From NCBI GenBank assembly GCA_036346225.1, contig JARFIW010001484.1, forward strand, positions 186,001 through 250,000: a stretch of 64,000 nt of DNA. The letters are read 5' to 3'. The number at the start of each line of letters is the position of its first letter. The first letter of the stretch is position 1. Below the pieces are notes generated by a model, which searched no databases, was not told where the DNA came from, and saw nothing but the letters and a program-made list of their open reading frames with translations. This stretch comes from Platerodrilus igneus (lineage: Eukaryota > Arthropoda > Insecta > Coleoptera > Lycidae). Shown here one piece after another: positions 10,823-21,203 of this stretch. A program made the position numbers and the translations under genes.

Positions 10823-11025
10823 AATGAAATTTGTCCAAACTAAGTTATTAATTTTATACTTCGTAGTTCAAATATACAGTGCAAGCCCCAACCGAATCTT
10901 AATTCCAGAAGAAGGAGCCTTCTGCGCAAGTCCTTATTGTAACATAGCTATCCCGATCTGTATAGAAGCGGAGATGAATAGTCCACTGGCCAGTGACGCA
11001 GCAACTTGTGAGTGTTTTGTTGGAG
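10823..11025 (+). CDS. Candidate exon of a small secreted cysteine-rich protein
   Basis: An ATG at 10824 opens a frame with a textbook signal peptide: MKFVQTK, then the hydrophobic LLILYFVVQIY, then a likely cleavage site SA|S at residues 20-21. The mature part has cysteines at residues 34, 39, 46, 62 and 64 (C-x4-C-x6-C-x15-C-x-C). The exon is bounded by TTATCCACAG before the ATG (possible 3' splice site) and GGAG|GTATGT at 11025/11026 (good 5' splice site, phase 1). I do not recognise the family. The cysteine pairing is incomplete, so further exons would be expected, but none could be joined with confidence. This is the best candidate for a non-transposon gene in the window. Confidence 0.45.
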
Positions 11026-11721
11026 GTATGTATATAATTTAGATTTCTGTAATATCATCAGTTGGCTGCAAAATCGTATTATATTTTCTTAGAACTGATT
11101 TTTGTTGTAAAATACTTTGCTATATGTGATTACGATAACCCGTATAACAACCAATCGGTCTATAGAACGGCGTTGTAATAAAAACCGAGTTTACACAAAG
11201 ATGGCTGCAACTTCATTTTGTTTACACTGTTGCAGACGTTAATATTGCTTTTTGCTCATTATAAATACGCACAATTATGTTATTCTTGATTCGTTATGAC
11301 TTTCCAGGAAACGGTTTAATAACTTACCCTCACCCTAGTTGAATCTCTCTTTTTATTTGTGCAGAGATATTGATTTTGTTTATTGCTTTTTTGCCTAGCC
11401 GGTGCTCAAACCAGCGTAAATCACCCTGATACAACCATTAGAGGGTAGCTTGTGATGAAATTGACAATCCATTATTATTATACGTCATATAGTAAATTGC
11501 ATCCTTTTGTAGTTTAATGTATTTTTCGATAATAATTTTAAAACAAAATTACACCCATCCCCTTTAATTATTTTTTAATATACAATTTTAATATAACTTT
11601 CTTGCACTTTTTGCATATGTGTTCATGAATTTATAATTGTGTTGATAGCAAGCTTTAAACACGAAATGTGAAAACATTCTACAAAACGGTACTGCTTGAC
11701 TTTTATTTAATAACATCGGTT
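11026..11721. other. Unassigned, between candidate exon and foldback element
   Basis: No ORF with recognisable similarity. It would be intronic if the exon at 10823 belongs to a spliced gene. Confidence 0.5.
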
Positions 11722-11730
11722 TGCTTTGCT
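11722..11730. repeat. 9-bp target-site duplication, left
   Basis: TGCTTTGCT lies directly before the terminal ATGTGG of the foldback element and recurs exactly at 24662-24670, directly after the matching CCACAT end. Confidence 0.8.
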
Positions 11731-11962
11731 ATGTGGCTGAAGTTACATTCCGATTCATATTCACATTTATTTTTAATTCCGTCCAGTTCCAGTGGACCAA
11801 ATCAATACCTATATGGAAAAAACTTAAAATTAAAATTAAGTTTTTCTACCATCGATACAATGTTAAAAAACATCAAACTACTACAAAGCCGCCGCACTAA
11901 ATCAATCAACACGGAAACAAAACATTAATCCGCAAATATAGCAAAGAAAATCAACCTCCAAA
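11731..11962 (+). repeat. Terminal inverted arm, left
   Basis: It matches the reverse complement of 24419-24661 along its length, including ATTCATATTCACATTTATTT and CCAGTGGACCAAA. It ends where the satellite array starts. Confidence 0.85.
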
Positions 11963-11999
11963 CCAGGGGTTGCATCAAGATGGGAACAGGAAAATCATT

Positions 12000-13513
12000 C
12001 TTCAGCCAAACGGTGCGTGGTATCAACTAGCCATAAATTGCAAACTAATCTTTAAACAAATAGAAACTTTACATAAAAATATCAGCCAATTTGAAAGGAT
12101 ATGGGGGGGTTAGTTAAACACCCCAACACAATAAAAAATGAATATCTTCTAAACGGTGCGTTGTATCAACTAGCGGTAAATTGCAGAATAATCCTTAGGC
12201 CCATAGCTACCTTCCACAAAAATATCAGACGATTTAAAAGGGGTGAGGGGGGTAGTTAAATACTCCAACACAATAGAAAATGTATATCTCTTAAACGGTG
12301 CGTTGTATCAACTAGCGCTAAATTGCACTATAATCCTTAGGCCCATAGGTACCTTCCACAAAAATATCAGGCGATTTGAAAGGGGTTGAGGGGGAGGTGT
12401 AGTTAAATACCACAACACAATAAAAAATGAATATCTCTTAAACGGTGCGTTGTATCAACTAGCGGTAATTTGCAGAATAATCCTTAGGCCCATAGGTACA
12501 TTCCACAAAAATATCAGGCGATTTGAAAGGGGATGAAGGGGGTAGTTAAATACCCCAACATAATACAAAATGAATATCTCCTAAACGGTGCGTTGTATTA
12601 ACTAGCGGTAAATTGCAGAATAATCCTTAGGCCCATCGGTACGTTCCACAAAAATATCAGGTGATTTGAAAGCGAATGAAGGGGGTAGTTTAATACCCCA
12701 ACATAATAAAAAATGAGTATCTCCTAAACGGTGCGTTGTATCAATTAGCAGTAAATTGCAGAATAATCCTTAGGCCCATAGGTACCTTCCACAAAAATAT
12801 CAGGCGATTTGAGAGGGGATAAAAGAGGTAGTTAAATACCCCAACATAATAAAAAATAAATATCTCCTAAACGGTGCGTTGTATCAACTAGCGGTAAATT
12901 GCAGAATAATCCTTAGGCCTATTGGTATCTTCCACAAAAATATCAGGCGATTTGAAAGGGGATGAAGAGGGGTAGTTAAATACCCCAACACAATAAAAAA
13001 TGAATATCTCCTAAACGGTACGTTGTATCAACTAGCAGTAAATTGCAGAATAATCCTTAGGCCTATAGGTACCTTCCACAAAAATATCAGGCGATTTGAA
13101 AGGGGATGAGGGGGGGGGGTAGTTAGATGCCCCAGCACAATAGAAAATGAATATCTCCTAAACGGTGTGTTGTATTAACTAGCGATAAATTGCACAATAA
13201 TCCTTATGCCCATAGGTACCTTCCACAAAAATATCAGGCGATTTGAAAGGGGTGAAGGGGGGTAGTTAAATACCCCAGCACAATGAAAAATGAATATCTC
13301 CTAAACGGTGCGTTGTATCAACTAGCTGTAAATTGCAGAATAATCGTTAGGGCCATAGGTACCTTCGACAAAACTATCAGGCGATTTGAAAGGGAATGAA
13401 GGGGGTAGTTAAATACCCCAACACAATAAAAAATGAATATCAGCTAGCGTTAAATACCAAAATATTTCTTAAACAAATAGGTACTTTACATAAAAATATC
13501 AGGCGATTTGAAT
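12000..13513 (+). repeat. 143-bp satellite array 1, forward orientation
   Basis: About ten monomers. The landmark AAACGGTGCGTTGTATCAAC recurs at about 12151, 12293, 12440, 12583, 12726 and 12869, a spacing of 142-147 bp. Each monomer also has a hairpin-forming GGGGTAGTTAAATACCCC-type sequence, GGTACCTTCCACAAAAATAT and CAGGCGATTTGAAAGGGG. Confidence 0.93.
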
Positions 13514-13746
13514 TTGATTTAATTGTAGAAATACATTAAATATAGAGCACTATCCGCATTTATTCTCCGTAATACAACATTAAATTAGTTGATGACTTTA
13601 ACAGGTGTAGTTATATTATAATATATGTTTTTACTGAACTTATTATTCATAAGTGTGAACACATATACAATATTACTATTTTGTACTCCTTATAATTAAA
13701 ATTAGTCGGTAGAACATTCAAATATTCTAGCGATATAACAACAAAT

Positions 13747-14575
13747 TCACCTATATACTGCAGAATAATTAATTTTAGTGTCAGGGTATATGTATGCACA
13801 CGCTCGATAATGGTCATTTATTTCTTTTAAAATGTTTTTGCAAATCCATGATGGACCCCCTATTGGAAGTTGATCTTTATTTTTTTTTATAAAATTAACA
13901 TCCCCATAAAAATATTTAATCAGTGTTTTACTGAAGTTTACACACATGGCTATAAAACAGTGTTCTCTATCTTATAATTCATAGAATCAAATTCATTCAT
14001 CAGTTTATTAGTAGTAAGTCTACATATATCTTCTTGTAGAGATTTTAATATATTTTTGAAATTTTCATTATATATTGCAGATAGAGTGGATTTAATTGAT
14101 TTACTATAGGTGTTCTGTAAGTCTTTTCTATACAATATTAAAAGTTTGCGTATTTCTAAATTTGTTAGTGTCAGATGAGGTAGAATAGTTAGCGGAAAAT
14201 TTTCTGATATACGTGCCGTGTCTTTTAGTTGCCGAAAACCAGATAGTTTAAATCTAGGGGACATGTTTTGCGGAAGTAAACATAATACAAAGTTGTTAGC
14301 AATGCACGCAGGGCATTCATAAATGAATGTATCTATACTTGCTTCTTGAAAAGTAACAGCTTTAGCAATTCGTGGTCTAGCACAATTTTCGAAATGAACC
14401 CATCGTCGGCAAATTTGGCATTGAATTTAATTTTCACGTGACTGAATACCACATATAAAACATTTGTAAAACAGTTCTTCTGAATAAAGGACCAGGCAAC
14501 GTTGAACGAACATTCTATATTTTTCTGGATCAAACGATGTGGCGTGGTAAATTTTCAGACCTCTTTTGTTATGTC
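13747..14575 (-). pseudogene. PHD-finger protein ORF inside the foldback element
   Basis: Read leftward from about 14575, one frame runs through SFDPEKYRMFVQRC, FYKCFICG, one TAA stop, CQICRRWVHFENC and IYECPACIAN into MSPRFKLSGF at 14264. It then stays open to 13950, and a frame shift leads into a further 66 codons to 13747. The spacing C-x2-C ... C-x2-C-x4-H-x3-C ... C-x2-C with W before H is that of a C4HC3 PHD zinc finger. The rest (LTLTNLEIRKLLILYRKDLQ and a predicted helical stretch) is unrecognised. The position in the core of the foldback element suggests a protein encoded by the element or captured by it. One stop and one shift make this copy inactive. Confidence 0.55.
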
Positions 14576-14685
14576 ATGTACCTATCTCTAATCGTTTTGA
14601 AAAATATCAATTCTTCCAACTAGCTACGTTATTTTCGTTACCAGAACATTATATGGATCACGGTATCTATGTAAACATAATATCT

Positions 14686-14976
14686 GCACCTCCGTGGATT
14701 ATAGTTGGTTTGCGGATGACTACTAATCTCAATCCCGGGTTCAATTCCCTACACAGACCGTTTGAAAAATGTTAAGCAAGCATTTCACAAAAATACGCCC
14801 TCGTTCGGATGAGAGGTAAAATGTAGGTGAGATGTGTGTGTTGTCACTCACGTTAAAAATTCCTACCTTGCTTGGAACACCAAGGGTTGGTCAAAATTCA
14901 AATTCCCAGGGAAATAAAGCTCACCTCCTAGCCAATGTAGTACCTTTGGGTACGGCATTGAAGAAATCAAGTATTC
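14686..14976 (+). mobile_element. tRNA-derived SINE, diverged copy
   Basis: The tRNA-like head has B-box CCCGGGTTCAATTCC. It is followed by the family body (TTTGAAAAATGTTAAGCAAG, CCCTCGTTCGGATGAGAGG, TACCTTGCTTGGAACACCAA) and the tail GCCAATGTAGTACC. It aligns along its length with the copies at 26364, 29911, 49231 (inverted) and 53268. It is inserted in the core of the foldback element. Confidence 0.8.
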
Positions 14977-15440
14977 GGTATCTATGTAAACCAATTGCGA
15001 AGATAAAAGTCATGTGTCAAAATTAAGCTTGCATTTTCCTGTTCATATCGTTATTTTTCTTTGGCCACGGATTATTCTTTAGATAAGTTAATTAATGTAT
15101 ACGTGTTAGGCAAAGCTGAAAGAAAACTTCTGTTAGCACATAGAGTCTACAGAATCGCGTATTCTGAAAGTCTCATCTATACCCACTGCAATCGGCTACC
15201 AAAGCGGGATGGAGAGATTTGATTCTACCGACAAAGTTAATTACACCAAACATGTTAATCAAAGATTTGTGACAGTTTTCACTTCGAACGAGTGAATCTT
15301 TAATTGTTATTAATTATATCAAGTAGTAGTATGTGATATATTTTTGGCATATATAAAAATAGATTCTTATGGCAGATGTAAGTTGTAAGAAATTATATTG
15401 CTAACAATACAAAATTTTTGCGATCAATGGTTTGTAATTT

Positions 15441-16657
15441 AGATCTCTTTTCAAACCTCCTTCTATTTTTATGGAAGGCACCTATTTGTCTAAAGATTGT
15501 TTTGCAATTTACCGCTAGTTAATACCACGCACCGTTTAGGAGATATGCATTTTTTATTATGTTGGGGTATTAAACTACCGCCTTCATCCCCTTTCAAATC
15601 GCCTGATATTTATATGTAAAGTACCTATTTCTTCAAGGATTATTTTGGTATTTACCGCTAGTTGATACAACGCACCGTTTAGGAAATATTCATTTTTTGT
15701 TATGTTGGGGTGTTTAACTACACCTTCATCCCCTTTCAAATCGTCTGATATTTTTGTGGAAGGTACCTATGGGCCTAAGGATTATTCTGCAATTTACCGC
15801 TAGTTGATACAACGCACCGTTTAGCAGATATTCATTTTTTATTGTGTTGGGGTAATTAACTACCCCCCTTCATCTCCTTTCAAATCGCCTGATATTTTTG
15901 TGGAAGGTACCTATGGGCCTAAGGATTTTTCTGCAATTTTGCCGCTAGTTGATACAACGCACCGGTTAGGAGATATTCATTTTTTATTATGTTGGGGTAT
16001 TTAAGTACCCCCTTCATCCCCTTTCAAATCGCCTAATAGTTTTGTGGAATGTACCTATGAGCCTAAGGATTTAACTGCAATTTTGCCGCTAGTTGATACA
16101 ACGCACCGTTTAGGAGATATTCATTTTTTATTGTTTTGGGGTATTTAATCCCCCCCTCATTCCCTTACAGATCGCCTGAAATTTTTGTGGAAGGTACCTA
16201 TGGGTCTAAGGATTATTCTGCAATTTACCGCTAGTTGATACAACGCACAGCTTAGGAGATATTCATATTTTATTGTGTTGGGGTATCTAACTACCACCCC
16301 TCATCTCCTTTCAAATCGCCTGATATTTTTGTGGATGGTACCTATGTGCTTAAGGATTATTCTGCAATTTACCGCTAGTTGATACAACGCACCGTTTAGG
16401 AGATATTCATTTTTTATTGTGTTGGGGTATTTTACTACCCCCCATCATTCTCTTTCAAATAGCCTGATAGTTTTGTGGAAGGTACCTATGGCCCTAAGGA
16501 TTATTCTGTAATTTACAGCTAGTTGATACAACGCACCGTTTAGGAAATATTCATTTTTTATTATGTTGGGGTATTTAACTACCCCCTTCATCCCCTTTCA
16601 AATCGCCTGATATTTTTGTGGAATGTAACTATGGGCCTAAAGATTTTTCTGCAATTT
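15441..16657 (-). repeat. 143-bp satellite array 2, reversed
   Basis: About 8.5 monomers in the orientation opposite to array 1 (GTTGATACAACGCACCGTTT, GGGGTATTTAACTACCCC). The first two monomers are more diverged, with TATTTATATGTAAAG in place of TATTTTTGTGGAAGG. Confidence 0.92.
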
Positions 16658-16855
16658 GTAACATGCCTTTTTGCGTATATTTTAGCATGTTACATCTGTG
16701 CTTGGCACTATTAGCATATAAATGCTAATATCTACATTTAAATATAAAATTACTCTCTTTATTATGTATTAATATTTTCTATAAGAATTTATCTCGCTCA
16801 ATCCTGGATTATTAGTTTTAATTCACAGTTACTAATTTGTTTACATAGTACAAAT

Positions 16856-17031
16856 AATTATATCTATATGAAATTTTCCTATTGGTTATTTCTGAAGTGT
16901 TTATTCTAAAAGCACAACTGGTGTGGTTCTAATTCTGTATTATAATTATATCTATATGAAATTTTCCTATTGGTTATTTCTGAAGTGTTTATTCCAAAAG
17001 CACAACTGGTGTGGTTCTAATTTTGTATTAT
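16856..17031 (+). repeat. 88-bp direct repeat, two copies
   Basis: AATTATATCTATATGAAATT starts at 16856 and again at 16944. The two 88-bp copies differ at a couple of positions. The same pair recurs at 19629-19804 in the second unit. Confidence 0.9.
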
Positions 17032-18278
17032 TGAGAATAATCGCTAGAGATCGTCCATCCCGAAGATGACCGAAAATAATTTATTTGAAGTGTCAAATTT
17101 TCATTTCTCTGATATCTGATGGTTTATCTGGCACTGCATTTCTGATTTGAATTTCTACCTTTGCCTCATGTGTTACCTGATGTGTTGTATAATGGATGAA
17201 GAAGTTGTGTATTATTTAATCCCATCAAGTAGTTATAAAGATGGGTGCTCCTGTAACATATGCTCCTCCGGTTTATTCTCCGGTATAGTATTTTCCGGTC
17301 AAGTATGCTCCGGTCAAATATGCATCACGGCGACGTGTTTTCTTTCCTTCGGATTTTCCACATGGAAAAGTTGCTTGTCGCACAACCAGATGATGTAAAA
17401 TAACACTCATCACAAGAATTTTATATTTCGTTTCCTTCTACATTACATTATGATGCTCAGTTATTATCTTATTGAAAAATATCTACAAATTTAATTTTAT
17501 GGAACAGAAGTCTGTTAAGGACAACATTCGAAGTTGACCACATGTTTGTTTTGTACCTACACTAGGAGTTCCTCAAACGCAGGATGTCTCAGTTTCCTGA
17601 ATATTGAAGGATTCCTGTAAATTAAGAACTTAGTATTAGTTCAGTTACTACAGGTAGTATGAGATTTAAACTTTTACCTTATCGTTTTTCTGTTGAAATA
17701 AAGAGGCCTAACCTCTATTTAAATTTGTCTTTGTCACTTCAAATATTTTGTATTAATTATTAATTACGTTTTACTTGTCTTAAAGTTTTGATTATTAAGT
17801 ACATTTTACTTATCTTAAATGATTTTAAATATAATTCTCTAATACATAACCTAAAAATATGTAAACATTTGGATCTTCATAAAGCTTCTTATGGTGAAAA
17901 GGTTTATTACTTGAACTTTCATTTCATGTGCATTTGTTACATGACATTATTACAATTATGATCACTTTTTGATTTACTACTGCATTAAGTAAAATTTTGA
18001 GTTTCTAAACAGATATTATTTACTTTGATTTCTCTATAGAAATTTTCTCGTGTACATTTTATTAAATATGTGAATTATATCATGTTAAAATATATAGCGA
18101 TGTCTACAATGTTAATGACACAAGCGTATATTTTATACATGCCTTTGGAATTGTAATAACTCGAGTATTAATATACATATTTAGTCGAATTTCTCTTATC
18201 GTGTTTTAACTTTTGTTGCTCTAAGTTATTTTACAGTTGTGTAATCATGTGTCTTGATATTTAAATTTTAACATTCAG

Positions 18279-18422
18279 ATATTCTCTAAACATTCTCCTT
18301 ACCCTGATGATTTCAAGTCTCATGCAGCCTCCGAAGCCATAAAGGTCGATGCAAGCTGTGCCGAAGTATTTCTTATACTTCGTCGTGCGCTTACTCTTTT
18401 TATAACATCGAGAAAAGAGTAA
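18279..18422 (+). other. Exon-like open frame of 47 codons, copy 1
   Basis: After the plausible 3' splice site TTTTAACATTCAG, a frame reads IFSKHSPYPDDFKSHAASEA, then IKVDASCAEVFLILRR, and closes with TAA. Base composition is higher in G+C than its surroundings. No family is recognised and no partner exon was found. It could be a captured 3' exon or a chance frame. Confidence 0.22.
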
Positions 18423-18430
18423 GGTGCAAA

Positions 18431-19431
18431 TTTACCGCTAGTTGATACAACGCACGTTTATGAGATATTTATTTTTATTGTTTTGGGGTATTTAATTACC
18501 CCCTATCCCCTTTTAAATTGCCTAAATTTTTGTGGAAGGTACCTATGGGCCTAAGGATTATTCTGCAATTTACCGCTAGTTGATAGAACGCACCGTTTAG
18601 GAGATATTAATTTTTATTGTGTTGGGGTAATTAACTACCCCCCTTCATCTCCTTTCAAATCGCCTGATATTTTTGTGGAAGGTACCTATGGGCCTAAGGA
18701 TTTTTCTGCAATTTTGCCGCTAGTTGATACAACGCACCGGTTAGGAGATATTCATTTTTTATTATGTTGGGGTATTTAAGTACCCCCTTCATCCCCTTTC
18801 AAATCGCCTAATAGTTTTGTGGAATGTACCTATGAGCCTAAGGATTTAACTGCAATTTTGCCGCTAGTTGATACAACGCACCGTTTAGGAGATATTCATT
18901 TTTTATTGTTTTGGGGTATTTAATCCCCCCCTCATTCCCTTACAGATCGCCTGAAATTTTTGTGGAAGGTACCTATGGGTCTAAGGATTATTCTGCAATT
19001 TACCGCTAGTTGATACAACGCACAGCTTAGGAGATATTCATATTTTATTGTGTTGGGGTATCTAACTACCACCCCTCATCTCCTTTCAAATCGCCTGATA
19101 TTTTTGTGGATGGTACCTATGTGCTTAAGGATTATTCTGCAATTTACCGCTAGTTGATACAACGCACCGTTTAGGAGATATTCATTTTTTATTGTGTTGG
19201 GGTATTTTACTACCCCCCATCATTCTCTTTCAAATAGCCTGATAGTTTTGTGGAAGGTACCTATGGCCCTAAGGATTATTCTGTAATTTACAGCTAGTTG
19301 ATACAACGCACCGTTTAGGAAATATTCATTTTTTATTATGTTGGGGTATTTAACTACCCCCTTCATCCCCTTTCAAATCGCCTGATATTTTTGTGGAATG
19401 TAACTATGGGCCTAAAGATTTTCTGCAATTT
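18431..19431 (-). repeat. 143-bp satellite array 3, reversed
   Basis: About seven monomers. Most belong to the second copy of the 2.77-kb duplicated unit and match array 2 almost base for base. Confidence 0.92.
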
Positions 19432-21203
19432 GTAACATGCCTTTTGCGTATATTTTAGCATGTTACATCTGTGCTTAGCACTATTAGCATATAAATGCTA
19501 ATATCTACATTTAAATATAAAATTACTCTCTTTATTATGTATTAATATTTTCTATAAGAATTTATCTCGCTCAATCCTGGATTATTAGTTTTAATTCACA
19601 GTTACTAATTTGTTTACATAGTACAAATAATTATATCTATATGAAATTTTCCTATTGGTTATTTCTGAAGTGTTTATTCTAAAAGCACAACTGGTGTGGT
19701 TCTAATTCTGTATTATAATTATATCTATATGAAATTTTCCTATTGGTTATTTCTGAAGTGTTTATTCCAAAAGCACAACTGGTGTGGTTCTAATTTTGTA
19801 TTATTGAGAATAATCGCTAGAGATCGTCCATCCCGAAGATGACCGAAAATAATTTATTTGAAGTGTCAAATTTTCATTTCTCTGATATCTGATGGTTTAT
19901 CTGGCACTGCATTTCTGATTTGAATTTCTACCTTTGCCTCATGTGTTACCTGATGTGTTGTATAATGGATGAAGAAGTTGTGTATTATTTAATCCCATCA
20001 AGTAGTTATAAAGATGGGTGCTCCTGTAACATATGCTCCTCCGGTTTATTCTCCGGTATAGTATTTTCCGGTCAAGTATGCTCCGGTCAAATATGCATCA
20101 CGGCGACGTGTTTTCTCTCCTTCGGATTTTCCACATGGAAAAGTTGCTTGTCGCACAACCAGATGATGTAAAATAACACTCATCACAAGAATTTTATATT
20201 TCGTTTCCTTCTACATTACATTATGATGCTCAGTTATTATCTTATTGAAAAATATCTACAAATTTAATTTTATGGAACAGAAGTCTGTTAAGGACAACAT
20301 TCGAAGTTGACCACATGTTTGTTTTGTACCTACACTAGGAGTTCCTCAAACGCAGGATGTCTCAGTTTCCTGAATATTGAAGGATTCCTGTAAATTAAGT
20401 AACTTAGTATTAGTTCAGTTACTACAGGTAGTATGAGATTAAACTTTTACCTTATCGTTTTTCTGTTGAAATAAAGAGGCCTAACCTCTATTTAAATTTG
20501 TCTTTGTCACTACAAATATTTTGTATTGATTATTAATTACGTTTTACTTATCTTAAAGTTTTGATTATTAAGTACATTTTACTTATCTTAAATGATTTCA
20601 AATATAATTCTCTAATACATAACCTAAAAATATGTAAACATTTGGATCTTCATAAAGCTTCTTATGGTGAAAAGGTTTATTACTTGAACTTTCATTTCAT
20701 GTGCATTTGTTACATGACATTATTACAATTAGGATCACTTTTTGATTTACTACTGCATTAAGTAAAATTTTGAGTTTCTAAACAGATATTATTTACTTTG
20801 ATTTCTCTATAGAAATTTTCTCGTGTACATTTTATTAAATATGTGAATTATATCATGTTAAAATATATAGCGATGTCTACAATGTTAATGACACAAGCGT
20901 ATATTTTATACATGCCTTTGGAATTGTAATAACTCGAGTATTAATATACATATTTAGTCGAATTTCTCTTATCGTGTTTTAACTTTTGTTGCTCTAAGTT
21001 ATTTTACAGTTGTGTAATCATGTGTCTTGATATTTAAATTTTAACATTCAGATATTCTCTAAACATTCTCCTTACCCTGATGATTTCAAGTCTCATGCAG
21101 CCTCCGAAGCCATAAAGGTCGATGCAAGCTGTGCCGAAGTATTTCTTATACTTCGTCGTGCGCTTACTCTTTTTATAACATCGAGAAAAGAGTAAGGTGC
21201 AAA
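19431..21203. other. Non-satellite unit between arrays, copy 2
   Basis: Near-identical repeat of 16658-18430, including the 88-bp pair at 19629-19804 and the exon-like frame. Confidence 0.85.
21052..21195 (+). other. Exon-like open frame of 47 codons, copy 2
   Basis: Identical in frame and splice context to 18279-18422. Because the whole unit is duplicated, its conservation says nothing about selection. Confidence 0.2.

Larger units (their letters stand above)
16658..18430. other. Non-satellite unit between arrays, copy 1
   Basis: It opens with a 9-bp inverted repeat, GTAACATGC (16658) and GCATGTTAC (16685). It contains an 88-bp direct repeat and the exon-like frame at 18279. The open frame at 17147-17398 has no recognisable domain. 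In another frame the same stretch gives proline/tyrosine/alanine-rich words (YAPPVYSPV, then a stop) resembling cuticle-type low complexity, which I consider weak. Confidence 0.55.

Noticed and set aside
17147..17398. Cysteine-rich 83-codon ORF and a cuticle-like YAPPVYSPV frame
   Set aside because: No signal peptide or splice context, the alternative frame has a stop, and the second copy exists only because the 2.77-kb unit is duplicated.
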